A DNA stretch of 10,688 bases from Geobacter sp. UBA4074 (GTDB lineage Bacteria > Desulfobacterota > Desulfuromonadia > Geobacterales > Pseudopelobacteraceae). How positions within the stretch are numbered: the stretch's first letter is position 1; the number at the start of each line of letters is the position of its first letter. Below are positions 1 through 5,723 of the stretch, in pieces. The stretch is taken from assembly GCA_002383415.1 (NCBI GenBank), contig DFYU01000068.1, positions 5,822 to 16,509 of the forward strand, read 5' to 3'. The notes beneath the pieces were generated by a model, which did not search any database, had not been told where the DNA came from, and saw only the letters and a list, made by a program, of their open reading frames with translations. The translations under genes and the position numbers were made by a program.

Positions 1-452
1 GCACCATCCTGGACTGCAACGGCGCCGAAAGCCTGCTGGGCATGGGCGACATGCTCTACCTGCCCCCCGGCACCGGGCGCCTGCAGCGGATTCACGGCGC
101 CTTTGTCTCCGATGCCGAGGTGCAGCGGGTGGTGGACTTCCTCAAGAAACAGGGCAAGCCGGTCTACGAAAAGTCGATTCTGGAGATGAAGGACAGCGAC
201 GACAAGACCGACTTCGGCGATGAAGAGCTGGATGAACGCTGGGAGGATGCACTGCGTCTGGTGGCTGAAACCAGGCAGGCCAGCATCTCGATGGTGCAAC
301 GCCGCCTGCGGATCGGCTACAACCGGGCCGCCCGGATCATCGAGATGATGGAGCGGGAGGGGATGGTGGCCCCCGGAGACGGCACCAGCAAGCCCCGCGA
401 GATCTTCCTCGAGAATATCAACGTGTACCTGAACTCGCCGATCAACAAGTAG
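1..452 (+). CDS. ftsK: DNA translocase FtsK, C-terminal end (5' end outside window)
   Basis: The frame is open from base 3, so this is the last ~149 residues of a longer gene; the internal ATG at 42 is not the start. FtsK is a membrane-anchored hexameric ATPase at the division septum that pumps chromosome DNA and activates XerCD at dif. Visible first is the end of the RecA-like motor core, with the family stretch GAESLLGMGDMLYLPPGT followed by an HGAFVSD segment. After an acidic linker (roughly bases 190-240) comes the gamma domain, a winged helix that reads oriented KOPS sites. Its hallmark ETRQASISMVQRRLRIGYNR, then ARIIEMMEREGMV, is intact, and the protein ends shortly after as usual. The Walker motifs lie upstream of the window. 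The next gene starts 6-9 bases after the stop, suggesting cotranscription. Identification is from recalled family motifs and is very secure. Confidence 0.96.
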   Translation, partial: TILDCNGAESLLGMGDMLYLPPGTGRLQRIHGAFVSDAEVQRVVDFLKKQGKPVYEKSILEMKDSDDKTDFGDEELDERWEDALRLVAETRQASISMVQRRLRIGYNRAARIIEMMEREGMVAPGDGTSKPREIFLENINVYLNSPINK

Positions 453-455
453 GAG
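451..455 (+). promoter_or_regulatory. Ribosome binding site of the C-N hydrolase, overlapping the ftsK stop
   Basis: AGGAG shares its first two bases with the ftsK TAG stop. Two ATGs in a row follow, at 459 and 462. Spacing is 3 bases to the first and 6 to the second, so initiation at 462 is more likely by spacing. The overlap suggests translational coupling. Confidence 0.6.
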
Positions 456-458
456 TTC

Positions 459-1238
459 ATGATGGACATCACAGCCGCAGCCATTCAGTTCACCGTCCAG
501 CAGGGGGATATCGCCGCCAACCTGGCCTATGTCCGCGAGGCGCTGTCTCGAGTCGCCGCTCAAGGGGCCCAACTGGCGCTGCTGCCGGAGATGTGGTCCA
601 CCGGCTTCGCTTACCGGAATCTGAGCGAGCTGGCCCAACAGACCGATGCGGTGGTGGCCGAGCTGCAGCAGCTATCGGCCCGCCACCAGCTGGTGATCGT
701 CGGCAGTCAGCCGGAACCGGCCGGTGACGGCCGGGTCTACAACACCGCCCATGTCATCGACAACGGTTGCCTGGTTACCAGCTACCGCAAGCTGCACCTG
801 TTCTCACTGCTGGGGGAGGACAAGGCCTTCAAGGGGGGCGACGGCTGGTGTCTGGCCGAAACCTCGTTGGGCAAGATCGGCGTGATCATCTGCTACGACC
901 TGCGCTTCCCCGAGCTGTCGCGCCGGCTGGCCCTGGAAGGGGCCCGGGTGATCTGCGTGCCGGCCCAATGGCCCAAGCCGCGCCAGGAACACTGGCGCAC
1001 CCTGTTGCGGGCACGGGCCATCGAGAATCAGCTCTACGTGGTTTCCTGCAACGCCTGCGGCCTGATCGGCAAACTGGATTTCTTCGGTATGAGCATGATC
1101 ATCGACCCCAAGGGCGAGGTGCTGGCCGATGGCGGTGAATTGCCGGGGGAGATCGTGGCCCCGCTCTCCTGGGAGGCGATGGATACCTGGCGGGCCCAGA
1201 TCCCCTGCTTTAACGACCGAAGACCTGAACTTTATTAG
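459..1238 (+). CDS. Carbon-nitrogen hydrolase, omega-amidase / Nit2 (YafV)-like
   Basis: This is a complete 259-residue member of the nitrilase superfamily (258 if the second ATG, at 462, is used). The Glu-Lys-Cys triad is visible: E44 in LLPEMWSTGF, K111 in YRKLHLF and C145 in GVIICYDLRFPEL. Length and the segment VPAQWPKPRQEHWRTLLRAR followed by AIENQ match the omega-amidase branch (E. coli YafV, eukaryotic Nit2). Those enzymes hydrolyse the amide of 2-oxoglutaramate or 2-oxosuccinamate to the oxo-acid and ammonia. No signal peptide is seen, so it is cytosolic. It follows ftsK by 6 bases and is probably expressed with it; the neighbours do not suggest a shared pathway. Substrate is inferred from family resemblance only. 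Relatives act on other amides (for example deaminated glutathione by Nit1), so the general C-N hydrolase call is firmer than the substrate. Confidence 0.92.
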   Translation: MMDITAAAIQFTVQQGDIAANLAYVREALSRVAAQGAQLALLPEMWSTGFAYRNLSELAQQTDAVVAELQQLSARHQLVIVGSQPEPAGDGRVYNTAHVIDNGCLVTSYRKLHLFSLLGEDKAFKGGDGWCLAETSLGKIGVIICYDLRFPELSRRLALEGARVICVPAQWPKPRQEHWRTLLRARAIENQLYVVSCNACGLIGKLDFFGMSMIIDPKGEVLADGGELPGEIVAPLSWEAMDTWRAQIPCFNDRRPELY

Positions 1239-1255
1239 ACTAATCCCTGAATTTC

Positions 1256-1284
1256 TTGACGCCTCGATCTGGGGCGACTACTCT
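1256..1284 (+). promoter_or_regulatory. Candidate sigma70-type promoter for the tol operon
   Basis: TTGACG at 1256-1261 matches the -35 consensus in 5 of 6 bases. After 17 bases comes TACTCT (1279-1284), a weak -10 (3 of 6). It lies in the 85-base gap between the hydrolase and tolQ, the only non-coding stretch upstream of tolQRAB in the window. No terminator-like hairpin with a T run is seen in this gap, so readthrough from ftsK is also possible. Confidence 0.4.
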
Positions 1285-1323
1285 TTAAGTGCACGTCTAA
1301 TGTAGAGCATCTGGAGGTTTGTT

Positions 1324-2004
1324 GTGACAGATATGTTGAGTCTGGCCGGTACCGGACCGGTCGTGTTGGCGGTCTTTGTGATCCTGATCTTTTTCTCGGT
1401 GGTCTCCTGGGCGATCATCTTCTACAAGCTGTTCCAGATCCACAAGGCCAACAGCGAATCGGTCCGCTTCATGGACTTCTTCTGGAAGACCAAGCGCTTT
1501 GACACCATCGCTGCCCAGGCCGACCGTTTCTCCAGCTCACCGCTGGTGATGCTGTTCAATGAAGGCTACAGCGAGCTGAAGCAGGTGATGGATGGCGACG
1601 CCAAGCAGGAGCAGACCGGCGTCAGCACCGATCTGGGCGACATCGACAACGTCACCCGGGCCCTGCGTCGTGCCACCAACCAGGAGATCAACCGTCTGGA
1701 AAAATACACCACCTTCCTGGCCACCACCGGTTCAGCATCGCCGTTTATCGGCCTGTTCGGCACCGTCTGGGGGATCATGGTGGCCTTTGAAGGGATCGGT
1801 CGCACCGGCTCGGCCTCGCTGGCCGTGGTGGCGCCCGGCATTTCCGAGGCACTGCGGGCCACCGCCATCGGCCTGATTGCGGCCATTCCGGCCGTCATGG
1901 CCTACAACCACTTCCAGCACAAGATCCGGGTGCTGGTCAAAGAGATGGACAGTTTTTCCACCGAGTTCCTGAACATTGTCCAGCGCAACATCACCGGCAA
2001 GTAG
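1324..2004 (+). CDS. tolQ: Tol-Pal system proton channel subunit TolQ
   Basis: This 226-residue inner-membrane protein belongs to the MotA/TolQ/ExbB family. With TolR it converts proton flow into motion of TolA, which keeps the outer membrane invaginated at the division site. Three membrane segments are visible, at about residues 11-35, 130-155 and 168-195, with the large cytoplasmic loop between the first two. The signature FIGLFGTVWGIMVAF and the stretch PGISEALRATAIGL with AAIPAVMAYN are intact. T147 and T180 align with the pore-lining T145 and T178 of E. coli TolQ. Length equals the family norm. The start is GTG at 1324, six bases after GGAGG (1313-1317). ExbB is the main alternative, but the tolR-tolA-tolB-pal context settles it as TolQ. 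tolR follows after 10 bases. Confidence 0.95.
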   Translation: MTDMLSLAGTGPVVLAVFVILIFFSVVSWAIIFYKLFQIHKANSESVRFMDFFWKTKRFDTIAAQADRFSSSPLVMLFNEGYSELKQVMDGDAKQEQTGVSTDLGDIDNVTRALRRATNQEINRLEKYTTFLATTGSASPFIGLFGTVWGIMVAFEGIGRTGSASLAVVAPGISEALRATAIGLIAAIPAVMAYNHFQHKIRVLVKEMDSFSTEFLNIVQRNITGK

Positions 2005-2007
2005 GAG
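2003..2007 (+). promoter_or_regulatory. Ribosome binding site fixing the tolR start
   Basis: AGGAG overlaps the last two bases of the tolQ stop and lies 7 bases before ATG 2015. An in-frame ATG at 1976, inside tolQ, has no such site and would add 13 residues ahead of the family's normal start. Confidence 0.7.
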
Positions 2008-2014
2008 CAGCTCG

Positions 2015-2428
2015 ATGGCAATGGGACGAGGAAACGACGAACGGGGCATGGTTGCCGAGATCAACGTCACTCCCCTGGTGGACGTGATGCTGGTGCTGCT
2101 GGTGATTTTCATGGTCACCGCACCGATGATGCAACAGGGGGTGCAGGTCAACCTGCCCAAGGCCGACACCAAGGGGATGAGTGCCCAGGAAGATACGGTG
2201 ATTGTAGCGGTTGACCTCAACGGGCGCACCTTCATCAACAAGGACGAGGTGCCGGCCGGTGACCTGCGGCAACGGTTGAGCGAGCTGTTCGCCACCCGTA
2301 CCAAAAAAGAGGTCTTCCTCAAGGCCGACGCCGGCGTACCCTATGGCGAGGTGGTGCGGGCCATGGCCGATATCAAGGGCGCCGGCATTGAACGTCTGGG
2401 CATGGTGACGGAGCCGGCCCAGAAATAA
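2015..2428 (+). CDS. tolR: Tol-Pal system protein TolR (ExbD/TolR family)
   Basis: This is a complete 137-residue protein of normal family length. A short cytoplasmic N-terminus leads into the signature EINVTPLVDVMLVLLVIFMV, a single membrane helix from about residue 18 to 38. The essential proton-carrying aspartate is D23, the same number as in E. coli TolR. A periplasmic domain follows (about 45-137) that in relatives dimerises and binds peptidoglycan. TolR sits in the TolQ pore and couples proton flow to TolA. The start at ATG 2015 is chosen for its ribosome binding site. ExbD is the close alternative; the operon context supports TolR. tolA starts two bases after its stop, without a clear ribosome binding site of its own, so coupled translation is likely. 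Confidence 0.94.
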   Translation: MAMGRGNDERGMVAEINVTPLVDVMLVLLVIFMVTAPMMQQGVQVNLPKADTKGMSAQEDTVIVAVDLNGRTFINKDEVPAGDLRQRLSELFATRTKKEVFLKADAGVPYGEVVRAMADIKGAGIERLGMVTEPAQK

Positions 2429-2430
2429 CC

Positions 2431-3162
2431 ATGCACGCCCTGCAACGACGATCAGACACCTGGCTGGGTGTCACGCTGCTCCTCTCCGCCACGGTCCACG
2501 TGGCGGCCTTTGTTTGTATGGTCTGGCTGCAACAGTTGCAACCCGATCTGGGCCAGCTGCAAACCACCTATTATGTGGATGTCGTCAACCTGCCGGTGGC
2601 AGCCCCCCAGGCCGGCAGCCCGTTACCGGAAGCCTCGCCAGCCAGCGAAGACGAGGTTGCAGCAGCCCCCCAGGCCGGCCCCCAGACACCACCAGCCACA
2701 CCGTTCCCCGCAACCGCCGGCGGCAAGGCCGCCCCCAGTGAAGACCACGGGTTTCAGGAGCGGATGGCCAAACTGGCCGCCAAGGCTGCAGAACAGCGCC
2801 AGGCAGCTGCGCTGGAATCGCTGCGCAGGAAGATCGGCAGCGGCACAACCGGCATGCCGGGCGCCACCGGCAGCCAGGCCGGCAGCGATTACACCGCCTA
2901 CCTGCACTCACGGCTGAAAGACGCCTTCCGCAAGACCATCAGCTACCAGAGCTCGGCTCCCTTTGCGGTGGTGCGCCTGACCGTCGATGGTGATGGCCGC
3001 ATCCTACGGACCAGGTTCGAGCGCAGCAATGGCGACAAGCTGTTCGAGAGCGCCGTGCAGCGGGCCATCAGCCTGGCAGAACAACGGATCGTACCGCCGC
3101 CAGGGCGCAGCACCTATGAAGGCACCTTTGTCTTCAAACCCCAAGGAGTCACGCAGCAATGA
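2431..3162 (+). CDS. tolA: TolA-like protein with TonB/TolA C-terminal domain
   Basis: This 243-residue envelope-spanning protein is driven by TolQR and reaches TolB/Pal. Residues 1-10 are cytoplasmic. One membrane helix runs from about 11 to 33 and carries S19-x3-H23, the Ser/His spacing used by TolA and TonB to contact their motors. Residues 55-105 are a Pro/Ala-rich linker, 107-136 a short charged, Ala-rich likely helix, and 137-152 a Gly-rich hinge. Residues 153-243 form a TonB_C/TolA-type domain (YTAYLHSRLKDAFRK, then AVVRLTVDGDGRILR). It is much shorter than E. coli TolA (about 420 residues), mainly in the central helical region. Annotation pipelines may call it a TonB C-terminal or energy transducer protein; position between tolR and tolB supports TolA. 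It overlaps tolB by four bases (ATGA). Confidence 0.85.
   Translation: MHALQRRSDTWLGVTLLLSATVHVAAFVCMVWLQQLQPDLGQLQTTYYVDVVNLPVAAPQAGSPLPEASPASEDEVAAAPQAGPQTPPATPFPATAGGKAAPSEDHGFQERMAKLAAKAAEQRQAAALESLRRKIGSGTTGMPGATGSQAGSDYTAYLHSRLKDAFRKTISYQSSAPFAVVRLTVDGDGRILRTRFERSNGDKLFESAVQRAISLAEQRIVPPPGRSTYEGTFVFKPQGVTQQ
2599..2679 (+). repeat. Direct 18-base repeat in the tolA linker
   Basis: An identical 18-base unit (GCAGCCCCCCAGGCCGGC) occurs at 2599-2616 and 2662-2679, exactly 63 bases apart and in frame. Each copy encodes AAPQAG. The intervening bases are not obviously conserved. It fits growth of a Pro/Ala-rich linker by small in-frame duplication; nothing suggests a mobile element. Confidence 0.7.
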
Positions 3163-4448
3163 AACGGATCATCCGCCTGCTGTGCGGTCTGGCGCTGCTC
3201 TGCAGCCTGACCGGCACCGCCGGCAGCGCAACCTATATCGAGGTAACGGCACCGGGCAACCGACTGCTCAGGCTGGCTATCGTACCTGCCCAGCCGCTGG
3301 GTGACACCGTCAGACCCGAGTTGGCCAACGAGATGGCCGAGGCCCAGGTGTTCGATCTGACCATGTCCGGTCTGTTCACCGCCGAACGGCGTGATGCCGC
3401 CCCCCTGCCGCAAGGCTTGGGGCTGAGTGTCATAGATTTCATCCCCTGGCTTACTGCCGGCTACGACCTGTTGATCCGAGGCGAATACGAATTGCGGGGC
3501 GACGAGCTGACGGTTGAGTTCCGTCTGTTTGACGTGCTGAACAAAAAACCGTTGCTGGTCAAGCGCTACCTGGGCAGCCGCAAGGACCTGCGCCGCTTCA
3601 GCCACCATTTCATCGACGAACTGCTGGCCACCCTAGCCGGCGAGCGTGGTCCCTTTAGCTCACGCATCCTGTTTGTCTCCACCCAGCCCGGCAACAAAGA
3701 GATATTTGCCATGGACTGGGATGGCCATAATCTGCAGCAGATCACCAGAAGTGGCGCCATCACCATCAGCCCCGATGTCTCCCCTGATGGCCGCGAGATC
3801 ATCTTTACCTCCTACAAACGTGGCAACCCCGATCTCTACAAGCGGGCCCTGTCCAGCACGGTGGACGTACCCCTCTCCACGCGGCGAGGGGTCAACATTA
3901 CCGGCGCCTGGTCGCCGGACGGCACCAGGATCGCCCTTGGGCTTTCAAAGGATGGCAACACCGAGCTCTACCTGATCAATCGTGATGGTTCTGCCCCCGA
4001 ACGACTGACCGTCTCCCACGCCGCCAACCTGTCGCCCTCCTGGTCGCCGGATGGCTCCAAGATCGCCTTTGTCTCCGACCGTCTCGGCAGACCCCATATC
4101 TTCATCATGGATGCCAATGGCGGTAATGTGCAACGGCTGACCACCAACGGCGGCAACAACTTCAATCCGGCCTGGTCGCCCAAGGGCGACAAGATCGCCT
4201 ACACCCACCAGTCAGGCGGCTTTCAGATCTTTGTGATCAACACAGACGGCAGCGGTGATACGCAACTGACCAGCGAAGGCAGCAACGAGCGGCCACGCTG
4301 GTCGCCGGACGGCCGTCTGATCACCTTCAGCTCAAAGCGGGGCGGCAACGAGGCGATCTACGTCATGCGGGCCGACGGCAGTGGCCAGACCAAGGTCAGC
4401 CGGAGCAGCGGCAACAACATTCACCCCGTCTGGGCTCCACGCCATTAA
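3159..4448 (+). CDS. tolB: Tol-Pal system periplasmic beta-propeller protein TolB
   Basis: This is a complete 429-residue protein, the usual length for TolB. A signal peptide (KR, then a hydrophobic stretch to about residue 22) probably ends at GSA-24, leaving a mature start TYIEVTAPG like other TolBs. That N-terminal segment is the part that contacts TolA and switches allosterically in E. coli. Residues 25-160 form the N-terminal domain. From about 165 to the end comes a beta-propeller of PD40 repeats, with WSPDG or close variants at 207, 251, 295, 339 and 381 and a final WAP at 425. The propeller binds Pal. ATG 3159 overlaps the tolA stop (ATGA), and AAGGAG lies at 3143-3148. The recurring TGGTCGCC in the DNA (3909, 4041, 4173, 4299) is the coding echo of the repeats. 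Confidence 0.96.
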   Translation: MKRIIRLLCGLALLCSLTGTAGSATYIEVTAPGNRLLRLAIVPAQPLGDTVRPELANEMAEAQVFDLTMSGLFTAERRDAAPLPQGLGLSVIDFIPWLTAGYDLLIRGEYELRGDELTVEFRLFDVLNKKPLLVKRYLGSRKDLRRFSHHFIDELLATLAGERGPFSSRILFVSTQPGNKEIFAMDWDGHNLQQITRSGAITISPDVSPDGREIIFTSYKRGNPDLYKRALSSTVDVPLSTRRGVNITGAWSPDGTRIALGLSKDGNTELYLINRDGSAPERLTVSHAANLSPSWSPDGSKIAFVSDRLGRPHIFIMDANGGNVQRLTTNGGNNFNPAWSPKGDKIAYTHQSGGFQIFVINTDGSGDTQLTSEGSNERPRWSPDGRLITFSSKRGGNEAIYVMRADGSGQTKVSRSSGNNIHPVWAPRH

Positions 4449-4466
4449 GTTTTTTACGGGTTGCGG

Positions 4467-4494
4467 TTGCAAAACCAGATCTGTTGAGTATACT
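4467..4494 (+). promoter_or_regulatory. Sigma70-type promoter for pal
   Basis: TTGCAA (4467-4472, 4 of 6) is followed after 16 bases by TATACT (4489-4494, 5 of 6 to TATAAT). It lies in the 112-base gap between tolB and pal, the widest gap within the tol cluster. Transcription would begin near 4501. A private promoter would let the abundant lipoprotein Pal be made in excess of TolQRAB, as is common for Pal. Confidence 0.6.
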
Positions 4495-4502
4495 GAAGCA
4501 CA

Positions 4503-4527
4503 TTGTGACATGCGTAACGCATCACAA
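4503..4527 (+). promoter_or_regulatory. Imperfect inverted repeat at the predicted 5' end of pal mRNA
   Basis: TTGTGA-CA-TGCG at 4503-4514 and CGCATCACAA at 4518-4527 form a 10-pair stem with a two-base bulge and a three-base TAA loop. It starts within a few bases of the predicted transcript start and ends 21 bases before the ribosome binding site, so it need not block translation. It could be an mRNA-stabilising 5' stem-loop or, as DNA, an operator. There is no T run, so it is not a terminator. Confidence 0.5.
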
Positions 4528-4548
4528 GTAGTTGATTACGGAATCACC

Positions 4549-4555
4549 AAGGAGG
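4549..4555 (+). promoter_or_regulatory. Ribosome binding site fixing the pal start
   Basis: AAGGAGG, a perfect anti-Shine-Dalgarno match, sits five bases before ATG 4561. The frame is open further upstream, to an ATG at 4381 inside tolB, but only ATG 4561 has this site and starts directly with a lipoprotein signal peptide. Confidence 0.8.
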
Positions 4556-4560
4556 CGTCA

Positions 4561-5130
4561 ATGCGTAAGGAATTTAGAGGTTTGATGGTTGTTATGAGCC
4601 TGACCGCCCTGCTGGCTGCTGGCTGTGCCAAAGAAGAAGTTGTCACCAAGGATGAGCCGATGGTCCAGCAGCAGACCGTTCAGCAGACTGAACCGACTGC
4701 TCAGGCTGCAGCTCCCGCTGCGCAGGCTGCAGCACAGGTAGCCACAGTTGCTGAGCCTGTTCAGGAACAAGCTGCCGCCAAGGCAGCTGCGGGCGTATCC
4801 CTGGCAACCGTCTACTTTGACTTTGACAAGTCCGACCTGCGTCAGGATACTCGCGACGTACTGTCCCAAAACGCTGAGGCACTGCTGAAGCAGATCGGTG
4901 ACGTGAAGGTCAGGATCGAAGGCCACGCTGACGAGCGCGGTTCCGACGAATACAACATGGCCCTGGGTGACCGCCGTGCCAAATCCGCTGAAAAATATCT
5001 GATCAACCTGGGCGTCAGCGCCGACCGGCTCTCCACCGTCAGCTACGGCGAAGAGAAGCCTGCTGTACAAGGCAACGATGAGGCCGCCTGGTCCAAAAAC
5101 CGCCGCGCCGAATTTCTGATCGTACAATAA
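4561..5130 (+). CDS. pal: Peptidoglycan-associated lipoprotein Pal
   Basis: This is a complete 189-residue lipoprotein. The signal peptide (RK, then a hydrophobic core) ends in the lipobox LAAGC with C22 as the lipidated cysteine. Residue +2 is Ala, not Asp, consistent with outer-membrane sorting. Residues 23-80 form an Ala/Gln/Val-rich flexible tether. Residues 82-189 form an OmpA-type peptidoglycan-binding domain: VYFDFDKSDL, then IEGHADERGSDEYNMALGDR and RA, then RLSTVSYGEEKP and NRRAEF at the end. D124 and R139 align with the OmpA-family residues that hold meso-diaminopimelate. Pal anchors the outer membrane to the wall and is recruited to the septum by TolB/TolA. It has its own promoter upstream and a strong terminator downstream. 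The coding sequence looks less GC-extreme than its neighbours, perhaps reflecting high expression. Confidence 0.96.
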   Translation: MRKEFRGLMVVMSLTALLAAGCAKEEVVTKDEPMVQQQTVQQTEPTAQAAAPAAQAAAQVATVAEPVQEQAAAKAAAGVSLATVYFDFDKSDLRQDTRDVLSQNAEALLKQIGDVKVRIEGHADERGSDEYNMALGDRRAKSAEKYLINLGVSADRLSTVSYGEEKPAVQGNDEAAWSKNRRAEFLIVQ

Positions 5131-5150
5131 GCGGCTGTTCCCTGTCTGAC

Positions 5151-5196
5151 AAAAGCACCGGTTGCCGGGACCTTCCCCGGGTCCGGTGCTTTTTTT
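5151..5196 (+). terminator. Rho-independent terminator after pal
   Basis: AAAAGCACCGG (5151-5161) pairs perfectly with CCGGTGCTTTT (5183-5193). Inside, CCGGG (5165-5169) pairs with CCCGG (5176-5180) around a six-base loop. A run of seven T (5190-5196) follows. It sits 20 bases after the pal stop and separates the tol cluster from the efflux operon. Confidence 0.92.
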
Positions 5197-5205
5197 GTTG
5201 CCGGC

Positions 5206-5233
5206 TTGACTTTTATATTTTTTTATATATATG
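5206..5233 (+). promoter_or_regulatory. Candidate promoter of the efflux operon, in an AT-rich stretch
   Basis: TTGACT (5206-5211, 5 of 6 for -35) is followed after 16 bases by TATATG (5228-5233). Bases 5211-5250 are almost entirely A/T, in sharp contrast to the surrounding sequence. Other TATA-like hexamers nearby (for example 5242-5247) leave the exact -10 uncertain. Confidence 0.5.
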
Positions 5234-5246
5234 AAAAGATATATAT
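5225..5246 (+). promoter_or_regulatory. AT-rich inverted repeat overlapping the efflux promoter
   Basis: ATATATAT at 5225-5232 and again at 5239-5246 flank the six bases GAAAAG. Each arm is self-complementary, so the whole can be read as a dyad or a direct repeat. It covers the likely -10 and start site and ends 8 bases before the ribosome binding site. It might be an operator, but low-complexity AT sequence makes this weak evidence. No regulator gene lies next to it in the window. Confidence 0.3.
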
Positions 5247-5265
5247 TAACGTTCAAGGATGGCGC

Positions 5266-5718
5266 ATGCGAATATTCGGGATAACCGTAGTCATCATCGC
5301 CAGCCTTCTGCCCGGAGCCAGGGTGGAGGGGAGTGATCTGCCGCAACTAGCGCTGCGCGAAGCAATACGCCGGGGCTTAGAGCTGAATCACCAGGGCCGC
5401 GCCGCACAGTTTCAGGCCGAAGCGGCCCGCTCCGGCGCCACAGCCGCGTCACTGCACTACCTGCCCAGCGTAACGGTGGAAGAAAGCTGGACTCGCTCCA
5501 ACATGCCGGTCACCACCTTCATGATGAAGCTGAATCAGGGCCGTTTCACCAATCAGGACTTCGCCATCTCCAGCCTCAACGACCCGTCGCCGGTCAATGA
5601 TTTCAAATCAGCAGTCACTGTCGAACAACCCCTGTTCATGCCCGAGGCCTGGGCTGCCCGGCGTGGTGCGCATGTTCCAACACGCATGATCAACCGCCGG
5701 CAAGCCAGCAGGTACTGA
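5266..5718 (+). pseudogene. Truncated TolC-family outer-membrane efflux protein (N-terminal remnant)
   Basis: The frame encodes 150 residues starting at ATG 5266, with AAGGA at 5255-5259 six bases upstream. Residues 1-22 look like a signal peptide. From about 26 it reads like the first third of a TolC-family channel: LALREAIRRGLELN, a helical stretch ending in YLPSVTVEESW, then MKLNQGRFTNQDF and a segment ending VTVEQPLFMPEAW near residue 129. TolC-family proteins run to about 400-480 residues and contain two such repeats. Here the resemblance stops near residue 132, and the tail to the TGA at 5716-5718 is the out-of-frame reading of adaptor sequence. I infer a deletion that removed the rest of tolC and the beginning of the adaptor gene. 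The 150-residue product could be made but could not form a barrel. Confidence 0.75.
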
Positions 5719-5723
5719 AGGAT

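Noticed and set aside
767..1138. 123-codon + strand frame within the C-N hydrolase
   Set aside because: It is an out-of-frame shadow of a gene with an intact catalytic triad, with no ribosome binding site or family resemblance.
1234..1244. Small palindrome ATTAG-A-CTAAT at the end of the hydrolase gene as a terminator
   Set aside because: Five-base arms with a one-base centre cannot form a stable RNA hairpin, and no T run follows.
3909..4310. Evenly spaced TGGTCGCC repeats resembling a CRISPR or tandem array
   Set aside because: They encode the WSP cores of the TolB PD40 propeller repeats, are in frame and are short.
4503..4527. CRP/FNR-type operator upstream of pal (TGTGA ... TCACA)
   Set aside because: The half-sites are 13 bases apart rather than about 6, and the inner bases pair into a stem-loop, so a canonical CRP site is unlikely.
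4381..4560. N-terminal extension of pal from an upstream in-frame ATG at 4381
   Set aside because: It would begin inside tolB, lacks a ribosome binding site and would bury the lipoprotein signal peptide. ATG 4561 has a perfect AAGGAGG.
4558..5346. 262-codon open frame on the - strand across pal and the terminator
   Set aside because: It runs through an intrinsic terminator and a promoter region opposite a clear lipoprotein gene, and its product is unlike any family.
5601..5718. Programmed -1 frameshift fusing the TolC remnant to the adaptor
   Set aside because: Both frames are open here, but I see no slippery heptamer in the TolC frame and no downstream structure. A TolC fragment fused to an adaptor makes little structural sense; a deletion explains the layout better.
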